A DNA stretch of 64,000 nucleotides from Formosa sp030427735 (GTDB taxonomy: Bacteria > Bacteroidota > Bacteroidia > Flavobacteriales > Flavobacteriaceae): NCBI RefSeq assembly GCF_051200825.1, contig NZ_CP195158.1, forward strand, positions 2,914,001 to 2,978,000, written 5' to 3'. Of the stretch, positions 24,536 through 33,569 are shown in pieces. Each line of letters begins with the position of its first letter. Within the stretch, counting starts at the first letter, position 1. The translations under genes and the position numbers were made by a program. Under the pieces are notes generated by a model. That model had not been told where the DNA came from. It did no database searches and was given only the letters and a program-made list of their open reading frames with translations.

Positions 24536-26521
24536 ATGAAAACCCAACTACTCAACCTACTCCTACTCTTTATTTCAACAGTCGCAAGTGCTCAACATTA
24601 CGGCACTCAAGAATTCAAAGTAAGTCGTGATGATTTCGACTTTAACACCTATGCTAAAGATTCTACTGCAAACGCGCTAGTACTTTACGAATACGGAAAT
24701 AGCTATATAGACGACGACGATTTTTTGTTAAAAACGGAATACCAAAAAAAGGTCCGCATTTTTAACCGAAATGGCTTTGACCATGCTACGGTAGAAGTTC
24801 CGCTTTACACCTCTAAAGGAAAAGAAGAACGCATAAAAGACATAACAGCCATAACCTACAATCTTAACAGTGGCGCCTTATCGGCCTCGCGTTTAAAAGA
24901 TTCCGAAATTTTTTACGAAGACGTTTCTAGCAATGTAACCGTTGCCAAATTCACACTTCCAAATGTGCAAGAAGGCAGTGTAATTATTTACAGTTACAAA
25001 CTATCGTCTCCTTACATCTTTAAATATCACGGCTGGACGTTCCAAGAAGATATTCCTAAAATATACAGCGAATACGACACCAGTATTCCTGGAAATTACA
25101 ACTATAATATAAAACTTGTTGGCCCATACAAATTACACACTAACGAATCTAAAATAGAATCGCAATGTTTATCTGGAGGTAACGGCGCCTATGCCGATTG
25201 TGCGATTACTAAATTTGTAATGAAAGACATTCCCGCTTTTATTGAGGAAGATTACATGACCAGTAAATACAATTACTTGTCTAGAATAGATTTTGAATTA
25301 AAAACAGTAAAACGTTTTGATGGCGGTATAGACCAAGTTACTAAAACTTGGGATGCTGTAGATCACGAATTAAAAACCGAGAAAGAAATTGGTAATCAAT
25401 TACGAAAATCGATTAAGTCTGAAGATATTCTATCAGCTAGCATTTTAAACGAAAAAGATCCTTTAAAAAAAGCACAAGCCATTTACGCTTATATACAAGA
25501 CAATTATAAATGGAATGGCGATTACAAAATTTTCACAGAAGGCTCGGTAAAAGACCTTTTAAAAACCAAATCTGGTAATGTATCCAGCATCAATATATTG
25601 CTTCACAATTTATTAAACGACGTGGGTATAGAAGCGCAACCGGTCTTATTATCTACAAGAAATAATGGTTTCCCCACAAAATTATATCCTGTTTTATCAG
25701 ACTTCAACTATTTAATAGTTCAAACCAGCATACAAAACAAAACCTACATGCTAGATGCAACAGAGCAACATTTACCCTTTGGAAGTTTGCCTTTTAGATG
25801 TTTAAATGCCTATGGTCGTAAAATAGATTTTAAAACAGGTAGCGATTGGGTTGATATAAAAGTTGATAAACCTTCGGTAGTAAACCATAGAGTTGAAATG
25901 GAAATTAAAGGCGACAGTGCCGTTGCCGATGCCTTTACAATTAGATCGGGATACTATGCATACAACTCAAAAAAAGATTTTTTGAATGATAAAACTGCCT
26001 ATTATAAAAAGAAAAAAGAAGACTTCCCTAATTTTAATATTACGAAACACGAAGTTGTCGAAACCGATCGTAACGACGCAACGTTTAAAGAAGAACTTCA
26101 GGCACAAATAAGTTTAGAGCCTATGAGCAAAGAAATAGATGGTGTTACGCAAAAAACGTTATACATAAATCCTATACTATTTCATTTTTTTGACAGCAAT
26201 CCATTTCAATTACAAGAACGTAATTATCCTATAGATTTTGGGTATAAAAACAACTACAGTTACACTATAAAACTGAACACTAAGGGCTACGAAGTTAGCG
26301 AACTTCCAAAAAACATAAATTACGGACTGCCTAACGGAAGAGGTTCATTGGTATTTGCTGTAAACCAAGCGGCAGATAACATTGTAATTTATTTAAAATT
26401 CAGCTTAAAAGAAACAGCTTATACTCCAGAATATTACGAGTCTATAAAACAATTAGCCAGCAAACTGGTTAACATACAAAACAATTCTCTAATTGTTTTA
26501 AACTCAAAAGTTTCAATATAG
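24536..26521 (+). CDS. DUF3857 and transglutaminase-like domain protein, exported
   Basis: 661 residues with a signal peptide (MKTQLLNLLLLFISTVASAQ). The N-terminal half is DUF3857-like (EYQKKVRIFNRNG, SRLKDSEIFYEDV, IIYSYKLSSPYIF). A transglutaminase-like fold follows (KAQAIYAYIQDNYKWNGDYK, LLNDVGIEAQPVLLSTR, YMLDATE); the usual catalytic Cys position appears to be occupied by other residues (SINILL), so it may not be an active enzyme. Probably periplasmic or outer-membrane associated. Five bases after the nuclease gene. Confidence 0.8.
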   Translation: MKTQLLNLLLLFISTVASAQHYGTQEFKVSRDDFDFNTYAKDSTANALVLYEYGNSYIDDDDFLLKTEYQKKVRIFNRNGFDHATVEVPLYTSKGKEERIKDITAITYNLNSGALSASRLKDSEIFYEDVSSNVTVAKFTLPNVQEGSVIIYSYKLSSPYIFKYHGWTFQEDIPKIYSEYDTSIPGNYNYNIKLVGPYKLHTNESKIESQCLSGGNGAYADCAITKFVMKDIPAFIEEDYMTSKYNYLSRIDFELKTVKRFDGGIDQVTKTWDAVDHELKTEKEIGNQLRKSIKSEDILSASILNEKDPLKKAQAIYAYIQDNYKWNGDYKIFTEGSVKDLLKTKSGNVSSINILLHNLLNDVGIEAQPVLLSTRNNGFPTKLYPVLSDFNYLIVQTSIQNKTYMLDATEQHLPFGSLPFRCLNAYGRKIDFKTGSDWVDIKVDKPSVVNHRVEMEIKGDSAVADAFTIRSGYYAYNSKKDFLNDKTAYYKKKKEDFPNFNITKHEVVETDRNDATFKEELQAQISLEPMSKEIDGVTQKTLYINPILFHFFDSNPFQLQERNYPIDFGYKNNYSYTIKLNTKGYEVSELPKNINYGLPNGRGSLVFAVNQAADNIVIYLKFSLKETAYTPEYYESIKQLASKLVNIQNNSLIVLNSKVSI

Positions 26522-26539
26522 TTTACTATTTTTGAGTTT

Positions 26540-27397
26540 ATGAGCAGCACTAAGTCTAACACACCTTGGAAAGACAAACTCCACGAAATTATTTACGAAG
26601 CAGATACACCTGCTGGTAAATTGTTCGACTTAGTGCTGCTTGTTGTTATTATTGCCAGCATTGTTCTGGTAATGCTAGAAAGTGTAAAGGCTATAGATTT
26701 AAAATATCACACATTTTTAAACACCGCCGAATGGATAATTACCATTTTGTTCACTATAGAATATATTGCAAGAATTATAACTGTTAAGCAACCTTTTAAG
26801 TACATTTTTAGTTTTTATGGTATAATAGATTTATTGTCTACCATCCCAAAATATATTTCTATCTTTTTTGCAGGCACACATGCCCTTGTTGCTTTAAGAG
26901 CCTTACGCTTACTTAGAATTTTTAGAATATTAAAATTAGCACGCTTTTTAGGAGCCTCCAAAAATTTAGTTACTGCCCTAAAAGCTAGCCGAGCTAAAAT
27001 ATCGGTATTTTTGTTTGCCGTTATTATTCTGGCTGTTATTTTAGGCACGATTATGTATATGGTAGAAGGCGAAGAAAATGGTTTCACCAATATTCCTAAA
27101 AGTGTGTATTGGTGTATTGTAACGCTTACAACCGTTGGTTTTGGCGATATTGCACCCCAAACACCTTTAGGACAATTTATTGCCGCTGTTGTCATGATTT
27201 TAGGTTATGGTATTATAGCCGTTCCTACAGGAATTGTATCGGCGGAATATGCTAGTCAGACTAAAAAACCAGAGCCTGAAAAATTAAAGACACAAGACAA
27301 AACCATACATCTTAACTCTCAATCTTGTCCAAATTGTTTAAGACACGATCACAGAGACGGATCGAAGTATTGTTATTATTGTGGCGAAGCCTTATAA
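26540..27397 (+). CDS. Voltage-gated-type potassium channel with C-terminal zinc ribbon
   Basis: 285 residues. Six membrane segments: S1 near 25-45, S4 with repeated arginines (LRALRLLRIFRILKLARF, about 118-135), and a pore loop with the filter TTVGFGD near 196-203 before S6. These mark a Kv-type ion transporter. The C-terminal tail ends in a treble-clef or zinc-ribbon motif CPNC-x11-CYYC, unusual for this family and perhaps regulatory. It would control membrane potential. Ten bases separate it from miaA. Confidence 0.88.
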   Translation: MSSTKSNTPWKDKLHEIIYEADTPAGKLFDLVLLVVIIASIVLVMLESVKAIDLKYHTFLNTAEWIITILFTIEYIARIITVKQPFKYIFSFYGIIDLLSTIPKYISIFFAGTHALVALRALRLLRIFRILKLARFLGASKNLVTALKASRAKISVFLFAVIILAVILGTIMYMVEGEENGFTNIPKSVYWCIVTLTTVGFGDIAPQTPLGQFIAAVVMILGYGIIAVPTGIVSAEYASQTKKPEPEKLKTQDKTIHLNSQSCPNCLRHDHRDGSKYCYYCGEAL

Positions 27398-27409
27398 ATT
27401 TATTTTTTT

Positions 27410-28330
27410 TTGAAAACAAACAAGTATCTTATTTCTATTGTTGGCCCAACAGCGATTGGCAAAACGGCCTTAAGCATTAAATTGGCGCAACATTTTGACA
27501 CCGAAATTCTTTCGGCAGATTCTAGGCAGTTTTTTAAAGAAATGCAAATCGGTACAGCCGCCCCAACACCACAAGAGCTAGCCCAAGCCAAACATCATTT
27601 TATACATCATAAATCGGTAACAGATACTTATAATGTTGGTGCCTTCGAGACGGATGCCATCCAGCGCTTAACCACTTTATTTAACACTCACAATACCGTT
27701 ATAATGGTTGGCGGTTCTGGTTTATACGTCGATGCGGTTACCAAAGGTTTAGACGATTTTCCAGAAGTTGACGCGAATATCCGTTTAGATTTAAACACCC
27801 GATTGCAGCATGAAGGTTTAGAATCGTTACAGAAGCAATTACAAGTATTAGATTCCGTTTCTTACCAGAACATCGCTATAGACAACCCGCATCGCGTAAT
27901 CCGTGCTCTAGAAATTTGCATAGGAACAGGAAAACCTTATGCGTCATTTTTAAATAAAAAGAAAGACTTACGCCCATTTAAAACGCTTTCTGTAGGATTA
28001 ATAGCAGACCGAAATATTATTTACGAACGCATTAACCAACGTGTAGATATAATGGTGGAAACTGGTTTACTTGATGAGGTAAAACAATTGGCCGACAAAA
28101 AACATCTTAATGCGCTTAACACCGTTGGCTACAAAGAGCTTTTTAATTATTTAGACGGCACATGGTCTTTAGATTTTGCTGTGTCTGAAATAAAGAAAAA
28201 TTCGCGGCGTTTTGCAAAACGCCAACTCACTTGGTTTAAAAAAGACCCTAATATTATGTGGTTTGATTATTTAACCCCTCTAGAAACCATCGTACAAACG
28301 CTAAACTCAAAGGTAACTAAACCACTATAG
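27410..28330 (+). CDS. miaA: tRNA dimethylallyltransferase
   Basis: 306 residues. The P-loop GPTAIGKT is at 12-19, followed by SADSRQ (catalytic Asp) and KHHFI, VGGSGLYVDA and the KRQLTWFKK C-terminal block. It adds dimethylallyl to A37 of tRNAs reading UNN codons. The start is TTG (27410) directly after a T tract; no closer ATG. The last residues (VTKPL) and the TAG stop are encoded by the first 16 bases of the dispersed repeat, so the original C-terminus may have been altered by its insertion. Confidence 0.95.
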   Translation: MKTNKYLISIVGPTAIGKTALSIKLAQHFDTEILSADSRQFFKEMQIGTAAPTPQELAQAKHHFIHHKSVTDTYNVGAFETDAIQRLTTLFNTHNTVIMVGGSGLYVDAVTKGLDDFPEVDANIRLDLNTRLQHEGLESLQKQLQVLDSVSYQNIAIDNPHRVIRALEICIGTGKPYASFLNKKKDLRPFKTLSVGLIADRNIIYERINQRVDIMVETGLLDEVKQLADKKHLNALNTVGYKELFNYLDGTWSLDFAVSEIKKNSRRFAKRQLTWFKKDPNIMWFDYLTPLETIVQTLNSKVTKPL

Positions 28331-28505
28331 ACTGGAAGTCTATAACTGAAAGTCCGATTATTTGTATTTATCTTAGCCACAAATACACTAAAATTCTTTA
28401 TAAAAACAATGTCAAATATTCGTGCATTCGTGGCGAAAAAATATGTATAGGAACTGAAAGTCTTGCTCTAAAGGTGCATAGTTTAAACTAAGGACTGAGA
28501 CCAAT
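28315..28505 (+). repeat. Dispersed hairpin repeat, copy 2
   Basis: 191 bases homologous to 5830-6032, in the same orientation. The first 15 bases are coding for miaA. CTATAGACT-GGA-AGTCTATAG is a perfect small hairpin here. The left arm of the core inverted repeat has drifted (GCCACAAATACACTAAAATT), while the right arm TATTCGTGCATTCGTGGC is identical to copy 1. Confidence 0.85.
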
Positions 28506-28514
28506 TAAAACAAA

Positions 28515-28540
28515 AAAAGACGGCCCTTTGACCGTCTTTT
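28515..28540. terminator. Bidirectional terminator between miaA and the response regulator
   Basis: Nine-bp stem AAAAGACGG (28515-28523) with CCGTCTTTT (28532-28540), loop of eight, A tract before and T tract after. It can end the response regulator transcript on minus and miaA transcription on plus. Confidence 0.75.
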
Positions 28541-28568
28541 GTATTTTCGTTAGAATACTATGTATGGA

Positions 28569-29279
28569 TTATGAATTTTGATTGACTACCAATCTGAATC
28601 CTTCACCATGAATATTTAAAATTTCCACATTCTCATCGGCCTTTAAATATTTTCTAAGTTTTGCGATATACACATCCATACTACGAGATGTAAAATAATT
28701 ATCGTCTCTCCAAATCTTGGTTAAAGCTAATTCTCTTGGCATCAAATCATTTTCGTGTAATGCCAACAAACGCAACAATTCATTTTCTTTAGGCGATAAT
28801 TTTATAGGATCTTCATCTCTAAACTTTAAAAAACGCAGTTTCGAGTTGAGGTCGAAAGCCCCAATTTTAAATTCAAATTGTTTACTATCGGTAACAGTTT
28901 CGGACGCCTTACGCTGTATTATTGCATTAATCTTCATGAGTAACACTTCGCTATCGAATGGTTTGTTCAGGTAGTCATCGGCACCTACTTTATAGCCTTT
29001 TAACACATCCTCTTTCATGGCTTTTGCCGTTAAGAAAATAATAGGGACTTCGGTGTTTTTTTCCCGAATTTCTTTGGCTAGTGTAAACCCGTCTTTATAA
29101 GGCATCATGACATCTAGTATACAAAGATCGAAATCGTCTTTTTTAAACTTTTCGAAACCTTCCATACCATTTTTGGCATGGGTAACTTCGTAATCGTTCA
29201 TGATTAAATAATCCTTTAAAACGGTACCAAAATTTGGATCGTCTTCAACTAATAAAATTTTCTTATGTTGTTCGCTCAT
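28569..29279 (-). CDS. OmpR-family response regulator
   Basis: 236 residues. The receiver domain has D13/D14, phospho-acceptor D56 in LCILDVMMP, and Lys in LNKPF (about 106). A winged-helix OmpR/PhoB-type DNA-binding domain follows from about 130 (LSPKENELLRLLALHE, TSRSMDVYIAKLRKYL). It resembles Bacteroides RprY. It is five bases from its sensor kinase and likely forms a two-component system with it. Confidence 0.93.
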   Translation of the reverse strand: MSEQHKKILLVEDDPNFGTVLKDYLIMNDYEVTHAKNGMEGFEKFKKDDFDLCILDVMMPYKDGFTLAKEIREKNTEVPIIFLTAKAMKEDVLKGYKVGADDYLNKPFDSEVLLMKINAIIQRKASETVTDSKQFEFKIGAFDLNSKLRFLKFRDEDPIKLSPKENELLRLLALHENDLMPRELALTKIWRDDNYFTSRSMDVYIAKLRKYLKADENVEILNIHGEGFRLVVNQNS

Positions 29280-29283
29280 AACT

Positions 29284-30861
29284 TTATGATATTAATGGGA
29301 GTTTAACAATAAATGTACTGCCCTTTCCTTTTTCACTTTCTACCGAAATGTGACCTTGATGGTCGTCTACAATTCGTTTTACATAAGCTAATCCTAATCC
29401 GTGGCCTTTTACATTATGTATATTTCCAGTGTGCTCTCTATAAAATTTTTCAAAAACCCGTTTTTGGGCGGCTTTACTCATACCGCTACCTTGGTCTTTT
29501 ATTTTTAACAATATATTATTTCCTACATTTTCTGTGTAAACATCTATTTTTGGAGCATCTGGCGAATATTTTATGGCATTGTCCAACATGTTTACTATTA
29601 CATTTGTAAAGTGCGTATCGCTAGCCAGAACAGACGATTTATCGGCATCTAAATGTAAATTGATAAATCCTTGTCGGTCTTCTACAATTAACTCGACATG
29701 CGTTACAGCATCTTCTATTAAATCGTGCAGTTTTACACGGTCTTTACTAATGTTTAATTCGTTCTTTTCTAGTTTAGATATTCTTAATACATTTTCTACA
29801 TGCGCATGCATGCGTTTGTTTTCATCTTTTATCATATTAAGGTAGCGCATTACCTTATCGCGATCGTCTATAATTTTTGGATTTTTTATGGCGTCTAACG
29901 CTAAATTGATGGTTGCAATTGGCGTTTTAAATTCGTGCGTCATGTTATTGATAAAATCCGTTTTTATTTCCGAAATTTTACGCTGTTTTATCAGCTGTAA
30001 TAAGGCACTGGTATATGCTATAATAATGATGGATGTAAAAATGATAGACAATAAAGTCATACCAATTACAGATGACATGATGAATCGGTTTCTTTGCGGA
30101 AAATTAACCAACAATCTAAAGTTATTCTGACTGTTTTCGTTCTGAAAAATAGGTACACTAAAGGTTTTATCATCTTTTAACTCAAACCCTTCACTCTGAA
30201 TTTTGGTAGCCAGATCGTTGCTGTATATGGCAAATTCGTAATCGATATCTATATTATCTTCGTGAAGTTTTTTGGTTAACAACCGTGTAATATCTTCGTT
30301 TTTTACGCGCTTATATATAGGTGTTCTACTGGTTAATACTTTAAAGGCTTCTTCAAAACTTTGTTTCTCGGCTTCGTTAAAGCGCCCTATTCTAGACATG
30401 CTATATACTGGGCTAACATTTAAATTGTTCTCCAAAACACTTTTACTGCTGTATACCTTGGTCTCGGAATTTCTTAATATGCGCTTTATATTAATACTAT
30501 CTAAACCTATGTCAAAGATCGAAGACGACAATTTGTAATTCTCTTCTAAAATACCACTTCTGTAATACAACACTTCGTTGGTACTTTCGTTTTGTTGATT
30601 AAACAATAACTGCGTAATAGCAACCGTATCGGCTTCCTTCTTTTGATCAACTAAACGCTGAAATTTCTTAAAATAGGTGTTTAATTCTCTTTGCTCTATG
30701 TCTTGCGAGACGTAACTTAAAGCCTTTTTTACATTAAACGTAAACTGCTCTTCTTCATTTTTTACAGCATCACTAATGTAACGTGCTTGTACAAAAATAA
30801 TCCCGACTAGAGATAAGCTCATTAAAAGCACCAAAAGAATGAATAACTTCTTGCTCATCAT
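29284..30861 (-). CDS. Membrane sensor histidine kinase
   Basis: 525 residues: a membrane helix at about 5-25, a periplasmic sensor region, a second helix near 265-290, then HisKA with phospho-acceptor His in MTHEFKTPIATI (about 310), and HATPase with N box NMLDNAIKYS, G1 DQGSGMS and G2 GHGLGLAYVKR. RprX-like. The signal is unknown. It is followed by its response regulator. The upstream region has a cluster of TTAAC/GTTAA repeats. Confidence 0.93.
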   Translation of the reverse strand: MMSKKLFILLVLLMSLSLVGIIFVQARYISDAVKNEEEQFTFNVKKALSYVSQDIEQRELNTYFKKFQRLVDQKKEADTVAITQLLFNQQNESTNEVLYYRSGILEENYKLSSSIFDIGLDSINIKRILRNSETKVYSSKSVLENNLNVSPVYSMSRIGRFNEAEKQSFEEAFKVLTSRTPIYKRVKNEDITRLLTKKLHEDNIDIDYEFAIYSNDLATKIQSEGFELKDDKTFSVPIFQNENSQNNFRLLVNFPQRNRFIMSSVIGMTLLSIIFTSIIIIAYTSALLQLIKQRKISEIKTDFINNMTHEFKTPIATINLALDAIKNPKIIDDRDKVMRYLNMIKDENKRMHAHVENVLRISKLEKNELNISKDRVKLHDLIEDAVTHVELIVEDRQGFINLHLDADKSSVLASDTHFTNVIVNMLDNAIKYSPDAPKIDVYTENVGNNILLKIKDQGSGMSKAAQKRVFEKFYREHTGNIHNVKGHGLGLAYVKRIVDDHQGHISVESEKGKGSTFIVKLPLIS

Positions 30862-30867
30862 TCAAAA

Positions 30868-30914
30868 TTAACATTTTAACATTTAGCTTTTTTAACATTT
30901 AACCTTACATTAAC
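30868..30914 (-). promoter_or_regulatory. GTTAA-repeat cluster upstream of the sensor kinase
   Basis: Five GTTAA motifs on the minus strand (TTAAC on plus at 30868, 30876, 30892, 30899 and 30910), three of them within the nine-mer TTAACATTT. A perfect 7-2-7 inverted repeat TTAACAA-AA-TTGTTAA covers 30910-30925. It is seven bases upstream of the kinase ATG. It may bind the cognate regulator, which is inference. Confidence 0.45.
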
Positions 30915-30935
30915 AAAATTGTTAAAATTTGCCAA

Positions 30936-31523
30936 TTAACTAATTTTATTAAGGATAGTATTATGAATTTGCCCCACTTGACGTTGCATGTGCTCCATAG
31001 TGTCGTTTTCAATAACAAAATCGGATAACTCAATACGCCTTTCGTCTGGCCATTGTTGTTTCATTATCGCTTCTATTTTTGCTACGGTAGTTTGGTCGCG
31101 CTGTAATAAACGCTCTATTTTTGTAGCTTTATCTAAAACAACAGTAATAATAAAATTGCAGTTTTTATGCGCATCGCTTTCAAATAAAATGGCCGCCTCT
31201 TTTAGCACATAAGGCGCTTGCTGTGCGCTTACCCAATCTTTAAAATGCTGTGCTACTCTAGGGTGTACAATAGCATTCATTTTTTGCAACAAGGCTTTGT
31301 CATTATAAATTTTATCGGAAATGTAAGGCTTGTTTAAAGCACCGTTTATATAGGCTTCGGCACCGAACACCGCTTTTAATTCTGTAATAATTTCTGAAGA
31401 CGTGACCATTAAAGCTTTGGCTTCATCATCCGAAATATACACTGGAATGCCATACGCTTGAAACGCTTTTGCGACGGTAGACTTTCCGCTTCCTATACCA
31501 CCTGTTAGTCCTACTATTGTCAT
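30936..31523 (-). CDS. coaE: Dephospho-CoA kinase
   Basis: 195 residues with the P-loop GLTGGIGSGKS (6-16), the DDEAKAL block, the AILFES core and the lid RLLQRDQTT. It phosphorylates dephospho-CoA, the last step of CoA synthesis. Its start overlaps the upstream stop by four bases, so it is cotranscribed with the YbbR-like protein. Another CoA enzyme, coaBC, lies at 37049. Confidence 0.95.
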   Translation of the reverse strand: MTIVGLTGGIGSGKSTVAKAFQAYGIPVYISDDEAKALMVTSSEIITELKAVFGAEAYINGALNKPYISDKIYNDKALLQKMNAIVHPRVAQHFKDWVSAQQAPYVLKEAAILFESDAHKNCNFIITVVLDKATKIERLLQRDQTTVAKIEAIMKQQWPDERRIELSDFVIENDTMEHMQRQVGQIHNTILNKIS

Positions 31524-32485
31524 TCCGAAATAATAAATTCTATATTCTGTTGTTTGATTTTTGCACTTTTAATGTGCTCGGGCATTTTAACAATCTCCGG
31601 CACTAAATACGACTGGTTTTCGATTTGTTTTTGGTAATCGCATTCTACTTTAAAATCTTTGGCTTGCACCGATTTAAAATTACTTAAATTAGTATAATAC
31701 AATACAGTAACAGACTTCGGGTAATATTTTAAGGTGATGTTTTTCGGCACATTAATAACGCTTACGGGAATGTTAAATGCGCCTTCTGTAAACTTTTCGA
31801 CTTTTGCCTTTAACTTCACTTTTTTATGTGAAAACCGAATCTCTTCACTGCCTTCCGGCAACTCTAAATTAAGAGCTGTATCTATATTTAAATGCACATT
31901 TTGAAGTTCTAACGGTTCAGTTTTAATATGTTTTATTTTAGAAACCTGTTTTTCTGGCCCGACAATATGAACCGTATCGGGAGTTACGGTATAGCCTTTT
32001 AACACATCGAAACCAGGACTGAAGGTAATTTTATTTTGCAAAACTACAGGCACATCTTTAGAGTCGTTTACATCGTAATAAAACTTGATGCTATCTGGAG
32101 CAATACTAATGAGTTCGAGATCTTTATCGAACTGTGCATTTATGGCCGAAAACGAACTGCTTTTGTCCCAAACCAATGTCGAATCGTTTATATCGTCATG
32201 GTTATCGTAATCTAACCGAAGTTTGGGCGTTTTTAGATAGTATTTCAAAAATTTAAAGCCATAGGTTTTTAAAGTGATATGCAACTTAGGGCTACTATCG
32301 TTTAAGATGACATAGGTTTCTGGCAAGTTAATGGGCTGCACCGAAAACGGAATTGTATTTGTTATGGTTCTGGATAATTTATTTAATATTAATATGGTAA
32401 AGGACAACAATAAAAACAATGTAAAGACATTAATTTTTTTGCTTTTTACAAACTTTAAAAATCGTTGTTTTAAATCCTTCATCAT
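31520..32485 (-). CDS. YbbR-like / CdaR-type membrane protein
   Basis: 321 residues: short basic N-terminus, one membrane helix (about 17-36, VFTLFLLLSFTILILNKL), then a long extracytoplasmic beta-rich region with repeated YbbR-like strands (KNKITFSPGFDVLKGYTVTPDTVHIVGPE type blocks). In Firmicutes CdaR regulates a c-di-AMP cyclase; whether that applies here is unknown. A second ATG lies three bases in. Coupled to the glycosyltransferase and coaE. Confidence 0.75.
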   Translation of the reverse strand: MMKDLKQRFLKFVKSKKINVFTLFLLLSFTILILNKLSRTITNTIPFSVQPINLPETYVILNDSSPKLHITLKTYGFKFLKYYLKTPKLRLDYDNHDDINDSTLVWDKSSSFSAINAQFDKDLELISIAPDSIKFYYDVNDSKDVPVVLQNKITFSPGFDVLKGYTVTPDTVHIVGPEKQVSKIKHIKTEPLELQNVHLNIDTALNLELPEGSEEIRFSHKKVKLKAKVEKFTEGAFNIPVSVINVPKNITLKYYPKSVTVLYYTNLSNFKSVQAKDFKVECDYQKQIENQSYLVPEIVKMPEHIKSAKIKQQNIEFIISE

Positions 32486-33489
32486 AATGACTTAAAAAAT
32501 AGCTTTGGAAAAACCTGTTCCGCATCTTTCTTTAAAAGATGGATGTTAATATACGATTTTAAAAAACCATAACCATACCCAAAAAACTGTACCAATATCG
32601 CCCAAACCGCTAAACATGCTACGCCTATTTGTTTCGTACTAACCAATGCTAATAAGAATACTAGTACAAAGTATAAAACATAAGCGAATAAAAACCATTT
32701 AAATTGAAACAGCAATACTATAACCGAAACCAGTAATCCAACCGAAAATAGTGTAGGAAACCAATATGTTAGCTTTGCCGTTTCTGGGTGCCACGAATTT
32801 AAAATTGGCCGTACTAAACCAAATTTATAGACTTGAGTATAAAATTTAGACCACGATATTCTTCGTTTATGATATACAAAAGCGTCTGGTATTAGCTTGG
32901 TTTCGAAACCTAAATGCCATAACCTAATCGATAAATCGGGGTCTTCTCCAGGGTGGATATTTCCAAAACCGTTAGAAGCTTCAAAAGCTTGTTTAGATAG
33001 TCCCATATTAAAACTGCGCGGTTGAAATTTTCCTACCTGATGTTTACTTCCTCGGATTCCTCCTGTAGTTAACACCGAAGTCATTGAAAAATTAATGGCT
33101 TTTTGCAAGCTTGTAAAAGAGCGTTCTGCGGCATCTGGCCCTCCAAAACAATCTACAAACGCTGTTTTTAAACTAGCATCTACTTCATTTAAATAATTTG
33201 ATGGCAACACACAATCTGAGTCCAGAATTATAAAATAATTTCCCGTTGCTTTACGCATACCATAATTTCTAGAATCGCCGGGTCCTGAATTTTCTTTATA
33301 AAAATAGGCGATGTTTAAACGAGAACTAAAATCATCGACAACAGATTCCGAACTCACATCCGATCCGTCTTCAACAATTACTATCTCGAATTTTAAACTG
33401 GTGTTTTGATTTAAAAAACTGTTTAAAAGCTCTTCAATTTCATCGGGACGATTATAAACTGGAATAACAAATGAATAGTGTAAAACCAT
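32482..33489 (-). CDS. Family 2 glycosyltransferase, membrane-associated
   Basis: 335 residues. GT-A fold with FVIPVYNRPDEIEELL at the start, the DxD-like ILDSDCVLP near 90, and GEDPDLSIRLW for the acceptor side. Two or three membrane helices follow near 235-300. Sugar donor and acceptor are unknown; such enzymes make surface polysaccharides or modified lipids. It is the first gene of the unit with the YbbR-like gene and coaE. Confidence 0.88.
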   Translation of the reverse strand: MVLHYSFVIPVYNRPDEIEELLNSFLNQNTSLKFEIVIVEDGSDVSSESVVDDFSSRLNIAYFYKENSGPGDSRNYGMRKATGNYFIILDSDCVLPSNYLNEVDASLKTAFVDCFGGPDAAERSFTSLQKAINFSMTSVLTTGGIRGSKHQVGKFQPRSFNMGLSKQAFEASNGFGNIHPGEDPDLSIRLWHLGFETKLIPDAFVYHKRRISWSKFYTQVYKFGLVRPILNSWHPETAKLTYWFPTLFSVGLLVSVIVLLFQFKWFLFAYVLYFVLVFLLALVSTKQIGVACLAVWAILVQFFGYGYGFLKSYINIHLLKKDAEQVFPKLFFKSL

Positions 33490-33493
33490 AACA

Positions 33494-33501
33494 CAAATGT
33501 A
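33494..33501 (-). promoter_or_regulatory. -7 box abutting the glycosyltransferase start
   Basis: TACATTTG on the minus strand ends four bases from the ATG, which would give a leaderless or nearly leaderless mRNA. Confidence 0.45.
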
Positions 33502-33515
33502 ACCAAATACAAAAA

Positions 33516-33538
33516 AAAGCCACCTAATTGGTGGCTTT
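33516..33538 (-). terminator. Terminator of fabI
   Basis: Nine-bp stem AAAGCCACC (33516-33524) with GGTGGCTTT (33530-33538), loop TAATT, followed on the minus strand by eight T residues. Confidence 0.8.
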
Positions 33539-33569
33539 AAATTATATATTAAATTACGAGATAACTAAA

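Noticed and set aside
24536..26521. An active transglutaminase
   Set aside because: The position where the catalytic Cys is expected does not show one, so only the fold is claimed.
26815..27195. A 126-codon minus-strand frame within the ion channel
   Set aside because: Shadow of the S4 and pore region, which has strong family motifs.
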